From positions 1,488,001 to 1,552,000 of the forward strand of contig OZ241890.1 in the NCBI GenBank assembly GCA_965203475.1: DNA of 64,000 nt, read 5' to 3'. The stretch is from JABDMD01 sp965203475. GTDB taxonomy: Bacteria; Pseudomonadota; Gammaproteobacteria; UBA4575. Below are positions 1 through 9,281 of the stretch, piece after piece (the stretch's first letter is position 1; each line of letters begins with the position of its first letter). A model generated the notes under the pieces. The model ran no database searches, was not told where the DNA came from, and saw only the letters and a program-made list of their open reading frames with translations. The translations under genes and the position numbers were made by a program.

Positions 1-616
1 AATTTACATCTTCAAATTTTTCTTCGACTTCGAGCAATTCGGCTCGTAAATGCACAATATCTATTCCCCAAAAAATCCACCGTTCGTTATCCTTTATATC
101 TATCCACGTTAATGGATGTGTAAAGATGTCTACAATACGACCAGGTCCATCTCGCATATTCGCAGGCCCCAAAAAAGGTAACACTATATAGGGTCCCGTA
201 CCTACACCCCATTTACCCAGCGTTTGCCCAAAGTCTTCATGATGTTTTTCTAACCCCATTTTACTGGCGACATCAATAAAACCAGCTAGCCCAATTGTAG
301 AATTTATGACAAAACGCCCTAAATCAGATGCTGCATCCCCAAATTTAAACTGCAACGTGTTATTCAATGCTATAGGGATATCAAAAAGGTTTGCATAGAA
401 ATTGCTCACACCTGTCTCGACAAAATCAGGAGTAATATACCGATAACCTTTAGCGGTTGGCTTTAAAATAGCAGTATCTATCGCATTATTAAAACCATAA
501 ACACCGCGATTAAACCCTTCCCATGGATCTCTAGGATCATTAGTGAGTTCCGAAGTACTTGCACACCCTCCTAGCAATAGCCCCGCTAATACTAGGATAA
601 ATATAGTTCGAGCCAT
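1..616 (-). CDS. mlaA: MlaA/VacJ outer-membrane lipoprotein, 3' end cut by window edge
   Basis: This gene is open at the left edge; about 205 codons are visible. The N-terminus is a lipoprotein signal peptide with lipobox LLLGGC, followed by the family hallmark 'DPWEGFNRGVYGFNNAIDT'. Further in are 'FGQTLGKWGVGTGPYIVLP' and 'FLGPANMRDGPGRI', all typical of MlaA. The family forms an outer-membrane channel with porins that removes misplaced phospholipids from the outer leaflet and passes them to MlaC (established for the family). The start ATG is at 614-616 on the minus strand. The C-terminus lies outside the window. The other mla genes are not in view, which is common because mlaA is often unlinked from mlaBCDEF. 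Confidence 0.93.
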   Translation of the reverse strand, partial: MARTIFILVLAGLLLGGCASTSELTNDPRDPWEGFNRGVYGFNNAIDTAILKPTAKGYRYITPDFVETGVSNFYANLFDIPIALNNTLQFKFGDAASDLGRFVINSTIGLAGFIDVASKMGLEKHHEDFGQTLGKWGVGTGPYIVLPFLGPANMRDGPGRIVDIFTHPLTWIDIKDNERWIFWGIDIVHLRAELLEVEEKFEDVN

Positions 617-667
617 TTTTTGATCTTTATTTAAATTTTAATAGTGTTGTTTTAAAGCTATTTTGTT

Positions 668-1882
668 CTATTGTCTAGAAAATTTCGCTGCAATTCGCAT
701 GCGCAAGGCATTTAATTTTATAAAACCTTCCGCATCTTGTTGATTATAGGCGCCCGCATCATCTTCAAATGTCGCAATATTGGCATCAAACAAGCTATGT
801 TTTTGAGATTTTCGTCCAACAACAGCCACACTTCCCTTAAATAATTTTAATCGCACACACCCTGTCACTTTTTCTTGTGTAGCATCAATTAATTCTTGTA
901 TGGCTAATCGTTCCGGGCTCCACCAATAACCATTATAAATAAGTTTGGCATAACGCGGCATTAAATCATCTTTTAAATGAGCGACCTCTCGATCCAAAGT
1001 AATCGACTCCATGGCTCGATGTGCTTTTAATAAAATCGTGCCACCTGGAGTTTCATAACATCCACGAGATTTCATTCCAACATACCGGTTTTCAACTATG
1101 TCTTGTCGACCGACTCCATGTTTGCCAGCAACAGTATTTAATTTTTTCAACAATTCAGCTGGTGATAGTTTTTCACCATTTACGGCACAGGCATCGCCTT
1201 GTGAAAATTCTATTTCAATATATTCTGCTTGATCAGCTGCCTTCTCAGGAGCACAAGTAAGTTTCCACATTTCTTCTTCTGGTTCACACCATGGGTCTTC
1301 CAATGGACCACCTTCATACGAAATATGCAATAAGTTAGCATCCATAGAATAAGGTGATTGTTTTCCACGCTTTTGTTCGATCGCAATATTATTTTGTTCA
1401 GCATAGGCGAGTAATTTTTCACGCGAATTTAAATCCCACTCTCTCCAAGGCGCAATAATTTTAATGTCTGGATTTAGCGCATACGCCCCTAATTCGAATC
1501 GCACTTGGTCATTTCCTTTACCCGTAGCGCCATGTGAAATTGTATCTGCACCTACTTCATTTGCGATTTCAACTAATCGCTTCGCAATCAATGGGCGCGC
1601 AATTGATGTGCCTAACAAATATTCTCCTTCATAAACGGTATTGGCACGAAACATCGGGTACACAAAATCTCTTACAAATTCTTCTGTAAGATCTTCAATA
1701 TAGATTTGTTTCACCCCAAATGCTTGTGCTTTGGCTCTGGCAGGCTCAACTTCCTCACCTTGCCCAATATCTGCTGTGAAAGTAACTACTTCACATTGGT
1801 AAGTTTCTTCCAACCATTTAAGAATTACGGAAGTATCCAAACCACCCGAATAGGCAAGTACAACTTTTTTAACTGATGTCAT
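668..1882 (-). CDS. argG: Argininosuccinate synthase
   Basis: The 404-residue protein has the usual length for the ATP-dependent ligase joining citrulline and aspartate in arginine biosynthesis. The N-terminal pyrophosphatase loop AYSGGLDTSVIL (about residues 10-21) is intact, as are 'SHGATGKGNDQVRFE' and the C-terminal 'VENRYVGMKSRG' region. It is transcribed alone, divergently from rnt, and is unlinked from argD-argF, about 5 kb away. It acts in the cytoplasm. The start MTSVKKVVLAYSGG fits family members. I saw no clear ARG box upstream, so regulation is unknown. Confidence 0.97.
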   Translation of the reverse strand: MTSVKKVVLAYSGGLDTSVILKWLEETYQCEVVTFTADIGQGEEVEPARAKAQAFGVKQIYIEDLTEEFVRDFVYPMFRANTVYEGEYLLGTSIARPLIAKRLVEIANEVGADTISHGATGKGNDQVRFELGAYALNPDIKIIAPWREWDLNSREKLLAYAEQNNIAIEQKRGKQSPYSMDANLLHISYEGGPLEDPWCEPEEEMWKLTCAPEKAADQAEYIEIEFSQGDACAVNGEKLSPAELLKKLNTVAGKHGVGRQDIVENRYVGMKSRGCYETPGGTILLKAHRAMESITLDREVAHLKDDLMPRYAKLIYNGYWWSPERLAIQELIDATQEKVTGCVRLKLFKGSVAVVGRKSQKHSLFDANIATFEDDAGAYNQQDAEGFIKLNALRMRIAAKFSRQ

Positions 1883-1975
1883 AGTATGAAATTGTTTGCG
1901 TATAATAATCGCTAACCACTAAATTTTAAGCGCTGGATTATAGCTTGATTCTTAACATGAATTTAAAAATTTTCT

Positions 1976-2590
1976 GTGAGTGAAGAGCTTCTTCAAGACA
2001 GCCCATTTGACAAACGCTTTCGAGGCTTTTGTCCCGTGGTCGTTGATGTGGAAACCGGTGGATTCAATGCGGGCACAGATGCACTATTAGAAATAGCGGC
2101 AGTCTTGATTGGTTTTAATAGAAATCAAGAATTTTATTGCAAAGAAACTATATCTACTCATGTAAAACCATTTGAAGGGGCAAATTTAGAGCCCTCTTCA
2201 CTTGAAGTTAATGGGATCAACCCCTATCACCCTCTACGCATAGCATTACCTGAGAAAGAAGCATTACAAAAAATATTCAAGCCTATTCGTACCCATGTGA
2301 AAGCAAATAAATGTACACGAGCAATCTTAGTAGGACACAACGCATTTTTTGATTTGGGATTTATCAATGCCGCAGCAGAACGAAGTAATATTAAAAGTAA
2401 CCCGTTTCATCCTTTTAGTAGTTTCGATACAGTGACGCTAGGCGCAATGGCCTATGGACAAACCGTGTTATCCAGAATTGTAGAAGCAGCCGAATTAACT
2501 TGGGAAAATGATCAAGCACATTCCGCTGTTTATGATGCAGAAAAAACTGCAGAAGTATTTTGCAATATTATGAATAAGTGGAAATTTTAG
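1976..2590 (+). CDS. rnt: Ribonuclease T
   Basis: This is a DEDD-family 3'-5' exoribonuclease of 204 residues that trims tRNA and other stable RNA 3' ends and works as a dimer in the cytoplasm. The ExoI motif VVDVETGG gives metal ligands D24 and E26. ExoII lies around 'VGHNAFFDLGF', and ExoIII has H and D in 'HSAVYDAEKTA'. The start is GTG at 1976; the nearby ATG at 1957 is in another frame and closes at once. RNase T is largely restricted to Gammaproteobacteria, which supports the taxonomic reading. It is convergent with grxD, with 4 bp between the stop codons. Confidence 0.95.
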   Translation: MSEELLQDSPFDKRFRGFCPVVVDVETGGFNAGTDALLEIAAVLIGFNRNQEFYCKETISTHVKPFEGANLEPSSLEVNGINPYHPLRIALPEKEALQKIFKPIRTHVKANKCTRAILVGHNAFFDLGFINAAAERSNIKSNPFHPFSSFDTVTLGAMAYGQTVLSRIVEAAELTWENDQAHSAVYDAEKTAEVFCNIMNKWKF

Positions 2591-2594
2591 AACG

Positions 2595-2918
2595 TTAGTT
2601 TTTACTATCAACGGCTTCTGTAACCATCTTTTGCAAATCACCTTTCTCATACATTTCTAGTGTAATATCGCAGCCCCCAACCAACTCACCATTAATGTAA
2701 AGTTGTGGAAAAGTTGGCCAATCAGCAAATCGAGGAAGGTTTTCAAAAATTTCCGGATCCATTAATACATTTACATAGGCAAACTCATGCCCACAAGCCT
2801 TCAATGCTTCAGCAGTTCTACTAGAGAAGCCACATTGCGGCATTTGTGGTGTACCTTTCATATATAATATGACAGGATTTGAATCTACTTGCTCTTTAAT
2901 TCTTTCAAGAACATCCAT
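2595..2918 (-). CDS. grxD: Monothiol glutaredoxin (Grx4 type)
   Basis: A 107-residue monothiol glutaredoxin with the CGFS active site (C29) inside the usual 'KGTPQMPQCGFSS' context, plus the glutathione-binding 'WPTFPQLYINGELVGGCDI' segment. CGFS glutaredoxins bind a [2Fe-2S] cluster as a glutathione-bridged dimer and act in iron-sulfur trafficking, often with BolA proteins. A BolA/IbaG-type protein is encoded at 56305-56556 in the same window but is not linked. It lies downstream of the asnB-like gene on the same strand after a 58-bp gap. Confidence 0.96.
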   Translation of the reverse strand: MDVLERIKEQVDSNPVILYMKGTPQMPQCGFSSRTAEALKACGHEFAYVNVLMDPEIFENLPRFADWPTFPQLYINGELVGGCDITLEMYEKGDLQKMVTEAVDSKN

Positions 2919-2976
2919 TGGTATTTCCTAAAACTATTACTACAAAACTAACATTATTTTACTGTGGAATAGCCAG

Positions 2977-4755
2977 CTAGCAAGTATCCACATTGCGCTG
3001 TAACCATAATTCTAGTAGTGCCATATGCCACAATTTATTCCCTTTTAAAGGGGTTAGATAATGCTCTGGCTCTTTTAGCATTGCATTAATGTAATCAAGC
3101 TTAAACAGGCCGCGTGACGCACATTTTTCTGAGAATAAAATTGACTTCATGAATTCTGAAAACTCATCTCGCACATAAATTAGTGCCGGCACAGGAAAGG
3201 CCTGCTTTCTACGATGAATTACTGTATCAGGCAACAACCCTGCTGCTATTTTTTTAAGAATATATTTACCATCTTGCTTGAGTTTATATTCAGCGGGCAT
3301 TTGCATTACTAACTCAACCAGCTCATGGTCTAAATAGGGCACACGTGCTTCTAAACCATGAGCCATCGTCATGTTATCCACTCGCTTAACTGGATCATCA
3401 ACAATCAAAGTTGTTATATCCATGTGAAATACAGCATCGATAAATGTATTTGTTTTTGAGCCCTCTAGTAATTGATTTACTTTTTCTTTTGTAAAATCTT
3501 GTTCAATATATTCCTGATGCAACATTTTGCCCATTTCTGTGTGATCCCGATCAAAGTAATGCCTGGCAAAACTCTTTACAGAAAAATTTGGTTCTGCAAA
3601 CATTTTTGGATACCAAGAATACCCACCAAATACTTCGTCTGCACCCTGGCCTGATTGCACAACAGAAATTTGCTGGCTGACTTGTTCTGCAAGTAAATAA
3701 AAACCAATGACATCTTGACCCACCATCGGCTCTGCCATTTGTTCCACAACCTCAGGTATTCGATTTAATACTTCGCTGTTGTGAATATAAAATTTATGAT
3801 GGTCAGTATTAAATTGCTCAACTACTGCATCTGAAAAAACAAATTCATTTCCCAGTTCTTCAGGTTGATCTTCAAACCCCACCGAATAAGTTTTAACTGC
3901 CTCTGGATTTTTTTCTGCCAACAACCCAACCAGCAAACTGGAATCCAGACCACCAGATAACAGCACGCCTACTGGTACATCAGCGATGTTTAATCTTCTT
4001 TCAACTGCCATCATAAGAGAATCTCGGATTTCTGTTATCCAGTCTTGTTCAGACCTAGAAGTATCAATTTGATTGGCGCGTAATTCCCAAAACTTTTTCT
4101 GTTTTGTTTTTCCATTCGTACCAATTGTTAAACAATGGCCAGGAGTAAGCTTTTTAATTCCTTTTAAGATTGTATTTGGTGCTGGCACTACAGCATGTAA
4201 AGTGAAATGATAATGCAATCCTTCAATATCAAATTCGGTATTAACTTCTTTTGTAGCGAGTAATGCTTGGGAATTTGATGCAAAGCGAAAAAAATTTTTC
4301 TCATGCATAAAATATAACGGTTTAACCCCAAGGCGATCCCTTGCTAAAAATATTTCTTGGCTCGATTCATTCCAAATTGCAAATGAAAATATTCCAACAA
4401 ACCGATTTACACACTCCTCGCCCCACTGTAGGTACGATTTTAGAATGATTTCGGTGTCTCCACTCGAAACAAACTGATGTCCAAGTTTTTGCAACTCAGA
4501 GCGCAATTGTGGATAGTTATAAATCGTTCCATTAAAAACAATACTAGTGTTTGATTGGGAATCTGTGATCGGCTGATTGCCTTTTTCGCTTAGATCAATA
4601 ATGGACAACCTTCGATGGCCAAGGCCAACAGGACCTTTTACAAATCGCCCTTCATGGTCTGGTCCACGTCTTTGAAGTGGAGCCAACATGGCTTGTATTG
4701 TGTCAGGATCTACTCTATTCGCATCAAAGCGAATCTCTCCACAGATCCCACACAT
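2977..4755 (-). CDS. Asparagine-synthetase-family amidotransferase, N-acetylglutaminylglutamine (AsnO) type
   Basis: 592 residues with an N-terminal class II glutaminase domain (catalytic Cys2 in MCGICGEI, 'RRGPDHEG', 'FNGTIYNY') and a C-terminal synthetase domain with pyrophosphate loop SGGLDSS (from about residue 267). The length, 'HAVVPAPNTILKGIKKL' and 'AEPMVGQDVIGFYLLAEQVS' resemble the amidotransferase that makes the osmoprotectant N-acetylglutaminylglutamine amide better than AsnB proper; this is a judgement by eye. The usual partner, the ATP-grasp N-acetylglutaminylglutamine synthetase, is not next to it. The neighbours are hyuB (6 bp upstream, probably co-transcribed) and grxD. Ordinary asparagine synthetase is the alternative. 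Confidence 0.8.
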   Translation of the reverse strand: MCGICGEIRFDANRVDPDTIQAMLAPLQRRGPDHEGRFVKGPVGLGHRRLSIIDLSEKGNQPITDSQSNTSIVFNGTIYNYPQLRSELQKLGHQFVSSGDTEIILKSYLQWGEECVNRFVGIFSFAIWNESSQEIFLARDRLGVKPLYFMHEKNFFRFASNSQALLATKEVNTEFDIEGLHYHFTLHAVVPAPNTILKGIKKLTPGHCLTIGTNGKTKQKKFWELRANQIDTSRSEQDWITEIRDSLMMAVERRLNIADVPVGVLLSGGLDSSLLVGLLAEKNPEAVKTYSVGFEDQPEELGNEFVFSDAVVEQFNTDHHKFYIHNSEVLNRIPEVVEQMAEPMVGQDVIGFYLLAEQVSQQISVVQSGQGADEVFGGYSWYPKMFAEPNFSVKSFARHYFDRDHTEMGKMLHQEYIEQDFTKEKVNQLLEGSKTNTFIDAVFHMDITTLIVDDPVKRVDNMTMAHGLEARVPYLDHELVELVMQMPAEYKLKQDGKYILKKIAAGLLPDTVIHRRKQAFPVPALIYVRDEFSEFMKSILFSEKCASRGLFKLDYINAMLKEPEHYLTPLKGNKLWHMALLELWLQRNVDTC

Positions 4756-4761
4756 AATATT

Positions 4762-6297
4762 TTAGTTTGCTAAACCCCAGCCACCACCACCCGGCGTTTC
4801 TATACGCAATACATCACCATACTTTACCAAGCAATGTACTTTAGCAGGCAGTTCTTTATCATTTAAAAAATTTTTACCGAATTGACCACTATTTGCACCA
4901 TGTAATCCCCAAGGCGTATGCTTCCTTCGTTCCGACAGAATTGTGAATCTTGCCGAATTCATAAATAAGAACTCACGAATTAAACCATCACCTCCTCTTC
5001 GAATACCATTACCTCCAGAATTTTTTCGAATAGCATAGCGCTGAATTCGAATTGGGTGTGTCATTTCTAACACTTCTGCTGGTGTATTTTGTGTGTTCGT
5101 CATATGGGATTGCACAGCACTTAATCCATCCTCATATTTCGAGGCACCCATGCCACCAGCAATCGTCTCGTAATATCCCCAAGCATTAGTACCGCTGTTT
5201 CCTAAAGCAAGATTATTCATTGTACCTTGACTGCAGGCTGGAATTTGATCTGGAATGGACTGGCTTAATGCACCCAATATTACATCTACAATTCTGGAAC
5301 TGGTTTCTACATTACCTGCAGCAACTGCTGCTGGCCGTTTAGCATTTACTAAACTGCCTTCGGGAGCAATTATTTTTATTGGTAAAAAACTTCCTTTACA
5401 GGCAGGCGTTTGCTTCGGCATTAAACAACGAAACACATATAAAACGGCGGCAGCCGTAACTGAAAGTGGACAATTGATATTGCCCGACACTTGTTCACAG
5501 GTACCACTAAAATCAACCTCCACATAATCATTATCAATCTTTATACAAACTGTTATTGGTAATTCAAAATTTCCCTGTCCATCATCATCCATTACATCAG
5601 TAAAGGAATATCTACCATTTGGTATTTTAGAAATTACAGCCCGCGCAATACGTTCACCATACATATTTAAATGACACAAACTATTTAAATATTTTTTTAT
5701 GGTAAAAGTAGCAATAATTTCTTGTAGTCGAGAAATACCAAGTTGATTGGCACTGTTTTGTGCAGTGATGTCTCCCAATATGTCTGCATGATTTCTTGCT
5801 TCAGAAAACATAGACGTGACTGTTTTTAAATGTAACTTATCCCCACTCCCAATCAATGTAGGTGTAATTACAATTCCCTCGTCTTCCAGCCGTGAAGAAA
5901 TTGGCATGGAACCCGGTGCATCTGAACCAATATCAGCATGATGTGCGCGATTTGCCACAAAACCCAACAACTGTTGCTCAACAAATACAGGGCTGATTAA
6001 CGTTACATCTGGTAAATGAGTGCCTCCCAAAAATGGATCATTTATGATCAACACATCACGCGCATGCCAAGAGATCTCTTTTACTAGTCTTTGCATGGCA
6101 TAGGCCATACTACCGAGATGAACTGGAATATGTGCAGCTTGCGCACAAAGACCCCCCTCAGCATCAAATACGGCGCAAGAATAATCGAGGCGGTCACGAA
6201 TATTTGGTGAAAATGCCGCCAATTGTAAATGCGCTCCCATCTCTTCACATACTGCATCCATTTTGCGGGAAAATATGCTTAATTCGATGGGATTCAT
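4762..6297 (-). CDS. Hydantoinase B / 5-oxoprolinase beta-type protein (HyuB)
   Basis: 511 residues matching the HyuB family: N-terminal 'MDAVCEEMGAHLQLAAFSP', then 'HVPVHLGSM', 'NDPFLGGTHLPDVTL', 'HHADIGSDAPGSMP' and the C-terminal 'TPGGGGWG' typical of the family. HyuB normally pairs with HyuA in ATP-dependent opening of hydantoin or 5-oxoproline rings. No hyuA lies beside it, so its activity is uncertain. It sits 6 bp upstream of the amidotransferase gene on the same strand and the two probably form an operon. The tie to glutamine or oxoproline chemistry is an inference from that pairing. Confidence 0.85.
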   Translation of the reverse strand: MNPIELSIFSRKMDAVCEEMGAHLQLAAFSPNIRDRLDYSCAVFDAEGGLCAQAAHIPVHLGSMAYAMQRLVKEISWHARDVLIINDPFLGGTHLPDVTLISPVFVEQQLLGFVANRAHHADIGSDAPGSMPISSRLEDEGIVITPTLIGSGDKLHLKTVTSMFSEARNHADILGDITAQNSANQLGISRLQEIIATFTIKKYLNSLCHLNMYGERIARAVISKIPNGRYSFTDVMDDDGQGNFELPITVCIKIDNDYVEVDFSGTCEQVSGNINCPLSVTAAAVLYVFRCLMPKQTPACKGSFLPIKIIAPEGSLVNAKRPAAVAAGNVETSSRIVDVILGALSQSIPDQIPACSQGTMNNLALGNSGTNAWGYYETIAGGMGASKYEDGLSAVQSHMTNTQNTPAEVLEMTHPIRIQRYAIRKNSGGNGIRRGGDGLIREFLFMNSARFTILSERRKHTPWGLHGANSGQFGKNFLNDKELPAKVHCLVKYGDVLRIETPGGGGWGLAN

Positions 6298-6420
6298 GGA
6301 CTTAGATTAACGCTTTATGTTTATAGAATGGGTTCTTATAATTGCACATAAGGAAGAACAAGCCAAAACGTCTATTTTTGGCAATAAGAAATAATAACAA
6401 TTTAAAAAAGAGGAGTATTC

Positions 6421-7014
6421 ATGAATCCACTCAATTCAATTCTCGGTACGATTATTGCCGGTGTCGTTGTAGCAATACTTATTGCGTTAGCTTTTGACCC
6501 TAATACTCTCAACAAATTATCGTTTGTAGTTTGGCTACATGTCTTTGCGGGAGTTATTTGGATCGGTTTGTTGTACTACTTTAATTTTGTGCAGGTACCA
6601 GCCATGAATGAGGCAGCTGGCGATAGTAATGGTCCAGGGCCTGCTGCCATTGGTAAATATGTAGCACCTCGCGCATTGGCCTGGTTTCGTTGGGGAGCAC
6701 TTGCTACCTGGTTGACAGGTGCAGCAGCACTTGAATATGTAGGTGGATTTTCAAATCATTTTTTTGCTACAGAAGGTATAACTGTAATAGGTGTTGGTGC
6801 CTGGTTAGGCACGATAATGCTGCTAAACGTATGGGGATTAATTTGGCCCAATCAGAAAAAAGTATTAGGCATCAAACAAGCCAGTGATGACGAAAAAGCC
6901 AAAGCGAAAAAAATTGCTTTCATGGCATCAAGAACAAACACTTTACTTTCAATTCCAATGTTGGCGTGCATGGTTGCTTGGGGGCATGGCGGTCAAGCAG
7001 GCCTATTCTTTTAA
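6421..7014 (+). CDS. PuuD-like (urate hydroxylase N-terminal domain) membrane protein
   Basis: 197 residues, mostly hydrophobic, with about four to five membrane segments. It includes 'VVWLHVFAGVIWIGLLYYFNF', containing histidine and a W-x-G-x-x-Y pattern, as in the N-terminal membrane domain of PuuD-type urate hydroxylases. Full-length PuuD continues into a C-terminal cytochrome c domain. That domain is absent, so this is the short membrane-only form found in many marine proteobacteria, whose function is not settled. A strong ribosome site (AGAGGAG) lies 8-10 bases before ATG. It is a single-gene unit closed by the terminator at 7040-7074. Confidence 0.7.
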   Translation: MNPLNSILGTIIAGVVVAILIALAFDPNTLNKLSFVVWLHVFAGVIWIGLLYYFNFVQVPAMNEAAGDSNGPGPAAIGKYVAPRALAWFRWGALATWLTGAAALEYVGGFSNHFFATEGITVIGVGAWLGTIMLLNVWGLIWPNQKKVLGIKQASDDEKAKAKKIAFMASRTNTLLSIPMLACMVAWGHGGQAGLFF

Positions 7015-7039
7015 TCGCAGCTGAATAAATTTTAAGTTT

Positions 7040-7074
7040 AAACCCTGATGCTGAGAAATCAGTATCAGGGTTTT
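7040..7074 (+). terminator. Intrinsic terminator after the PuuD-like gene
   Basis: AAACCCTGAT (7040-7049) pairs with ATCAGGGTTT further on, across a 14-base loop, and ends in a TTTT run. It starts 26 bp after the stop codon at 7014. A further short inverted repeat, TTGCTTA/TAAGCAA (7073-7091), follows directly. Confidence 0.85.
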
Positions 7075-7094
7075 GCTTATTTTTTAAGCAACAG

Positions 7095-7134
7095 TATAAT
7101 TCGCTATTCGGCGGCTAATTTAGCTGCCGTTTTT
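7095..7134 (+). promoter_or_regulatory. Perfect -10 box followed at once by a terminator-like hairpin ahead of argD
   Basis: A TATAAT box at 7095-7100 has a weak -35 (TTGCTT, 16-bp spacer). Ten bases later comes a GC-rich hairpin (left arm 7109-7117, right arm 7121-7129, 3-base loop) followed by five T. If the box is the argD promoter, the transcript would begin with a complete intrinsic terminator 27 bp before the argD ATG. It may act as an attenuator or as a stabilising 5' hairpin. Alternatively it terminates read-through from upstream and the real promoter lies elsewhere. Confidence 0.5.
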
Positions 7135-7161
7135 ATTTGTAGTCCAAACTAATTTTTAATT

Positions 7162-8349
7162 ATGAAAATTCATACGCCTACATTGATGAATACTTATGCA
7201 CGTAAAAATGTGAGCTTTGTACGTGGTGATGGTGTATGGCTTTACACAAAAGATAATGAAAAATATCTGGATGCACTCTCTGGAATTGCGGTCTGTGGTT
7301 TAGGCCATGCACACCCCAAAATAGCTAGTGCTATTGCAGAACAAGCGAATTCTCTATTACATACTTCCAATATTTACAGAATTTCTACTCAGGAAAATTT
7401 AGGCAAAAAATTGTGTGAACTCTCTGGATTAGATACTGCATTCTTTTGTAACTCTGGCGCCGAGGCCAATGAAGCGGCAATAAAACTTTCCAGAATATAT
7501 GGGAACCAGAAAAAAATTAAGCAGCCTTCCATTATCGTAATGGAAAACAGTTTTCATGGACGAACCATGGCAACACTTACTGCAACCGGCAATCGAAAAG
7601 CACATGATGGATTTGAACCTTTAGTTCATGGGTTTATCCGCGTCCCTTTTGACGATGTTGCCGCAGTTAACGAGATAATTTCAAATAACGATAATGTCGT
7701 CGCTATCTTAGTAGAACCAATTCAGGGCGAAGGTGGAATTATTGTTCCAGAAACTAATTATCTAACTGAATTACGTTTGCTGTGTGATCAACATAATCTT
7801 TTATTAATGTTAGATGAAGTACAAACTGGAAATGCGAGAACTGGAAAATGGTTTTGCTTTCAGCATGAAAATATTTTGCCCGATGTGGTCGCAATCGCAA
7901 AAGGCTTGGCTAATGGAGTACCCATTGGAGCCTGTCTCGCTAAAAAAGAAGTGGCAGATTTATTGGCTCCTGGTTCTCATGGCTCTACATTTGGTGGCAA
8001 TCCTTTGGCATGTCGAGCAGGACTAGAAACTCTTGAAATTATCGAAAACGAAAATTTATTAGAACATGCTAATAAAATGGGTCAGTATCTGTTAGAACAA
8101 TTACATACTCAACTCGAAAATTGCTCTATTGTAAAAGAGGTGCGAGGTAAAGGTTTAATGATAGGAATTGAGTTAAATACCTCTTGTACAGAATTAGTTG
8201 ATTCATGCTTAGTAAATAAATTATTAATCAACGTCACTTCAAATACAGTTATCCGATTATTACCTCCATTAATCATTCAACAAACAGAAGTTGATATACT
8301 AATTAAGACACTCGTCAATTGCATTCAAGAGTTAGCAGCAACGGCTTAA
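7162..8349 (+). CDS. argD: Acetylornithine aminotransferase
   Basis: A 395-residue class III PLP-dependent aminotransferase that transaminates N-acetylornithine, and often succinyl-diaminopimelate as well. Visible marks are 'FCNSGAEANEAAIKLSR', 'SFHGRTMATLTATGN', the cofactor aspartate region 'LMLDEVQTGNARTG' and the PLP-binding lysine K247 in 'AIAKGLANGVPIGA'. It is followed after 6 bp by argF, so the two are co-transcribed. A terminator-like hairpin lies in its leader (see 7095-7134). It is cytoplasmic. Confidence 0.95.
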   Translation: MKIHTPTLMNTYARKNVSFVRGDGVWLYTKDNEKYLDALSGIAVCGLGHAHPKIASAIAEQANSLLHTSNIYRISTQENLGKKLCELSGLDTAFFCNSGAEANEAAIKLSRIYGNQKKIKQPSIIVMENSFHGRTMATLTATGNRKAHDGFEPLVHGFIRVPFDDVAAVNEIISNNDNVVAILVEPIQGEGGIIVPETNYLTELRLLCDQHNLLLMLDEVQTGNARTGKWFCFQHENILPDVVAIAKGLANGVPIGACLAKKEVADLLAPGSHGSTFGGNPLACRAGLETLEIIENENLLEHANKMGQYLLEQLHTQLENCSIVKEVRGKGLMIGIELNTSCTELVDSCLVNKLLINVTSNTVIRLLPPLIIQQTEVDILIKTLVNCIQELAATA

Positions 8350-8355
8350 ACTACT

Positions 8356-9258
8356 ATGAAGGTTCAACATTTTTTAACATTACTTGATTTTTCATCCGAT
8401 GAATTACGAGAAATGCTTTCTCATGCCATTGACTTAAAGCATTTTGTTAAGCAAGGCAAACAATACTCACCTTTACAGAATAAGACATTGGCGATGGTTT
8501 TCGATAAATCATCAACACGAACACGAGTATCGTTTGAGACCGGTATGATTCAGCTGGGTGGCCAAGCATTATTTTTATCGCCACGTGATACACAACTTGG
8601 ACGAGGTGAACCTATAGAAGATAGTGCGCGAGTATTATCACGTATGGTGGATGTTGTAATGATCCGCACCTTTAAACATGAGGATGTCAAAACCTTTGCT
8701 GACCATTCCTCGGTGCCCGTAATTAATGGACTTACAGATCTTTATCACCCCTGCCAACTTTTAGCGGATATGCAAACTTGGTTAGAACACAGAGGTGATA
8801 TTAAAGGAGCAACAGTTGCCTGGGTGGGTGATGGAAATAATATGTGCCATTCCTATATTAATGCGGCACGTCAATTTGAATTTAATTTAAAAATTGCATG
8901 CCCTAGCAACTATAGACCACACAAAGATATTGTTTCGCAGGCTAATTCGAATGTAATTATTACCCATGAGCCTAGCGCTGCAGTCCAAGATGCTGATTTG
9001 GTAGTTACGGATGTATGGGCAAGTATGGGCCAGGAACAAGAACAGCAAGACCGCTTAAAAGCATTTAAAAACTTTCAAGTAAATGAAGCATTGATGAAAT
9101 TAGCAAACAAAGATGCATTATTTATGCATTGCCTACCCGCTCACCGTGGTGAAGAGGTTACCGCAGGGGTAATTGATAGTTCACAAAGTGTAGTTTGGGA
9201 TGAGGCGGAAAATAGATTACATGCTCAAAAAGCTTTACTGGAAACACTCATGACATAG
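8356..9258 (+). CDS. argF: Ornithine carbamoyltransferase, anabolic
   Basis: 300 residues. The carbamoyl-phosphate site SSTRTRVSFE, the 'HPCQLLADMQT' motif, the ornithine loop region 'DVWASMGQE' and the catalytic 'MHCLPAHRG' are all intact. It converts ornithine and carbamoyl phosphate to citrulline, the substrate of ArgG. It lies directly behind argD in an argDF operon, an arrangement common in gammaproteobacteria that lack an enterobacterial-style arg layout. The coding end at 9258 is convergent with the DUF3179 gene, with 23 bp between the stops and no strong terminator. Confidence 0.96.
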   Translation: MKVQHFLTLLDFSSDELREMLSHAIDLKHFVKQGKQYSPLQNKTLAMVFDKSSTRTRVSFETGMIQLGGQALFLSPRDTQLGRGEPIEDSARVLSRMVDVVMIRTFKHEDVKTFADHSSVPVINGLTDLYHPCQLLADMQTWLEHRGDIKGATVAWVGDGNNMCHSYINAARQFEFNLKIACPSNYRPHKDIVSQANSNVIITHEPSAAVQDADLVVTDVWASMGQEQEQQDRLKAFKNFQVNEALMKLANKDALFMHCLPAHRGEEVTAGVIDSSQSVVWDEAENRLHAQKALLETLMT

Positions 9259-9281
9259 CGTAAAAAAATATATGAAGATAT

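Noticed and set aside
6421..7014. Complete urate hydroxylase PuuD
   Set aside because: No C-terminal cytochrome c domain or CxxCH motif follows; only the membrane domain is present, so full activity cannot be claimed.
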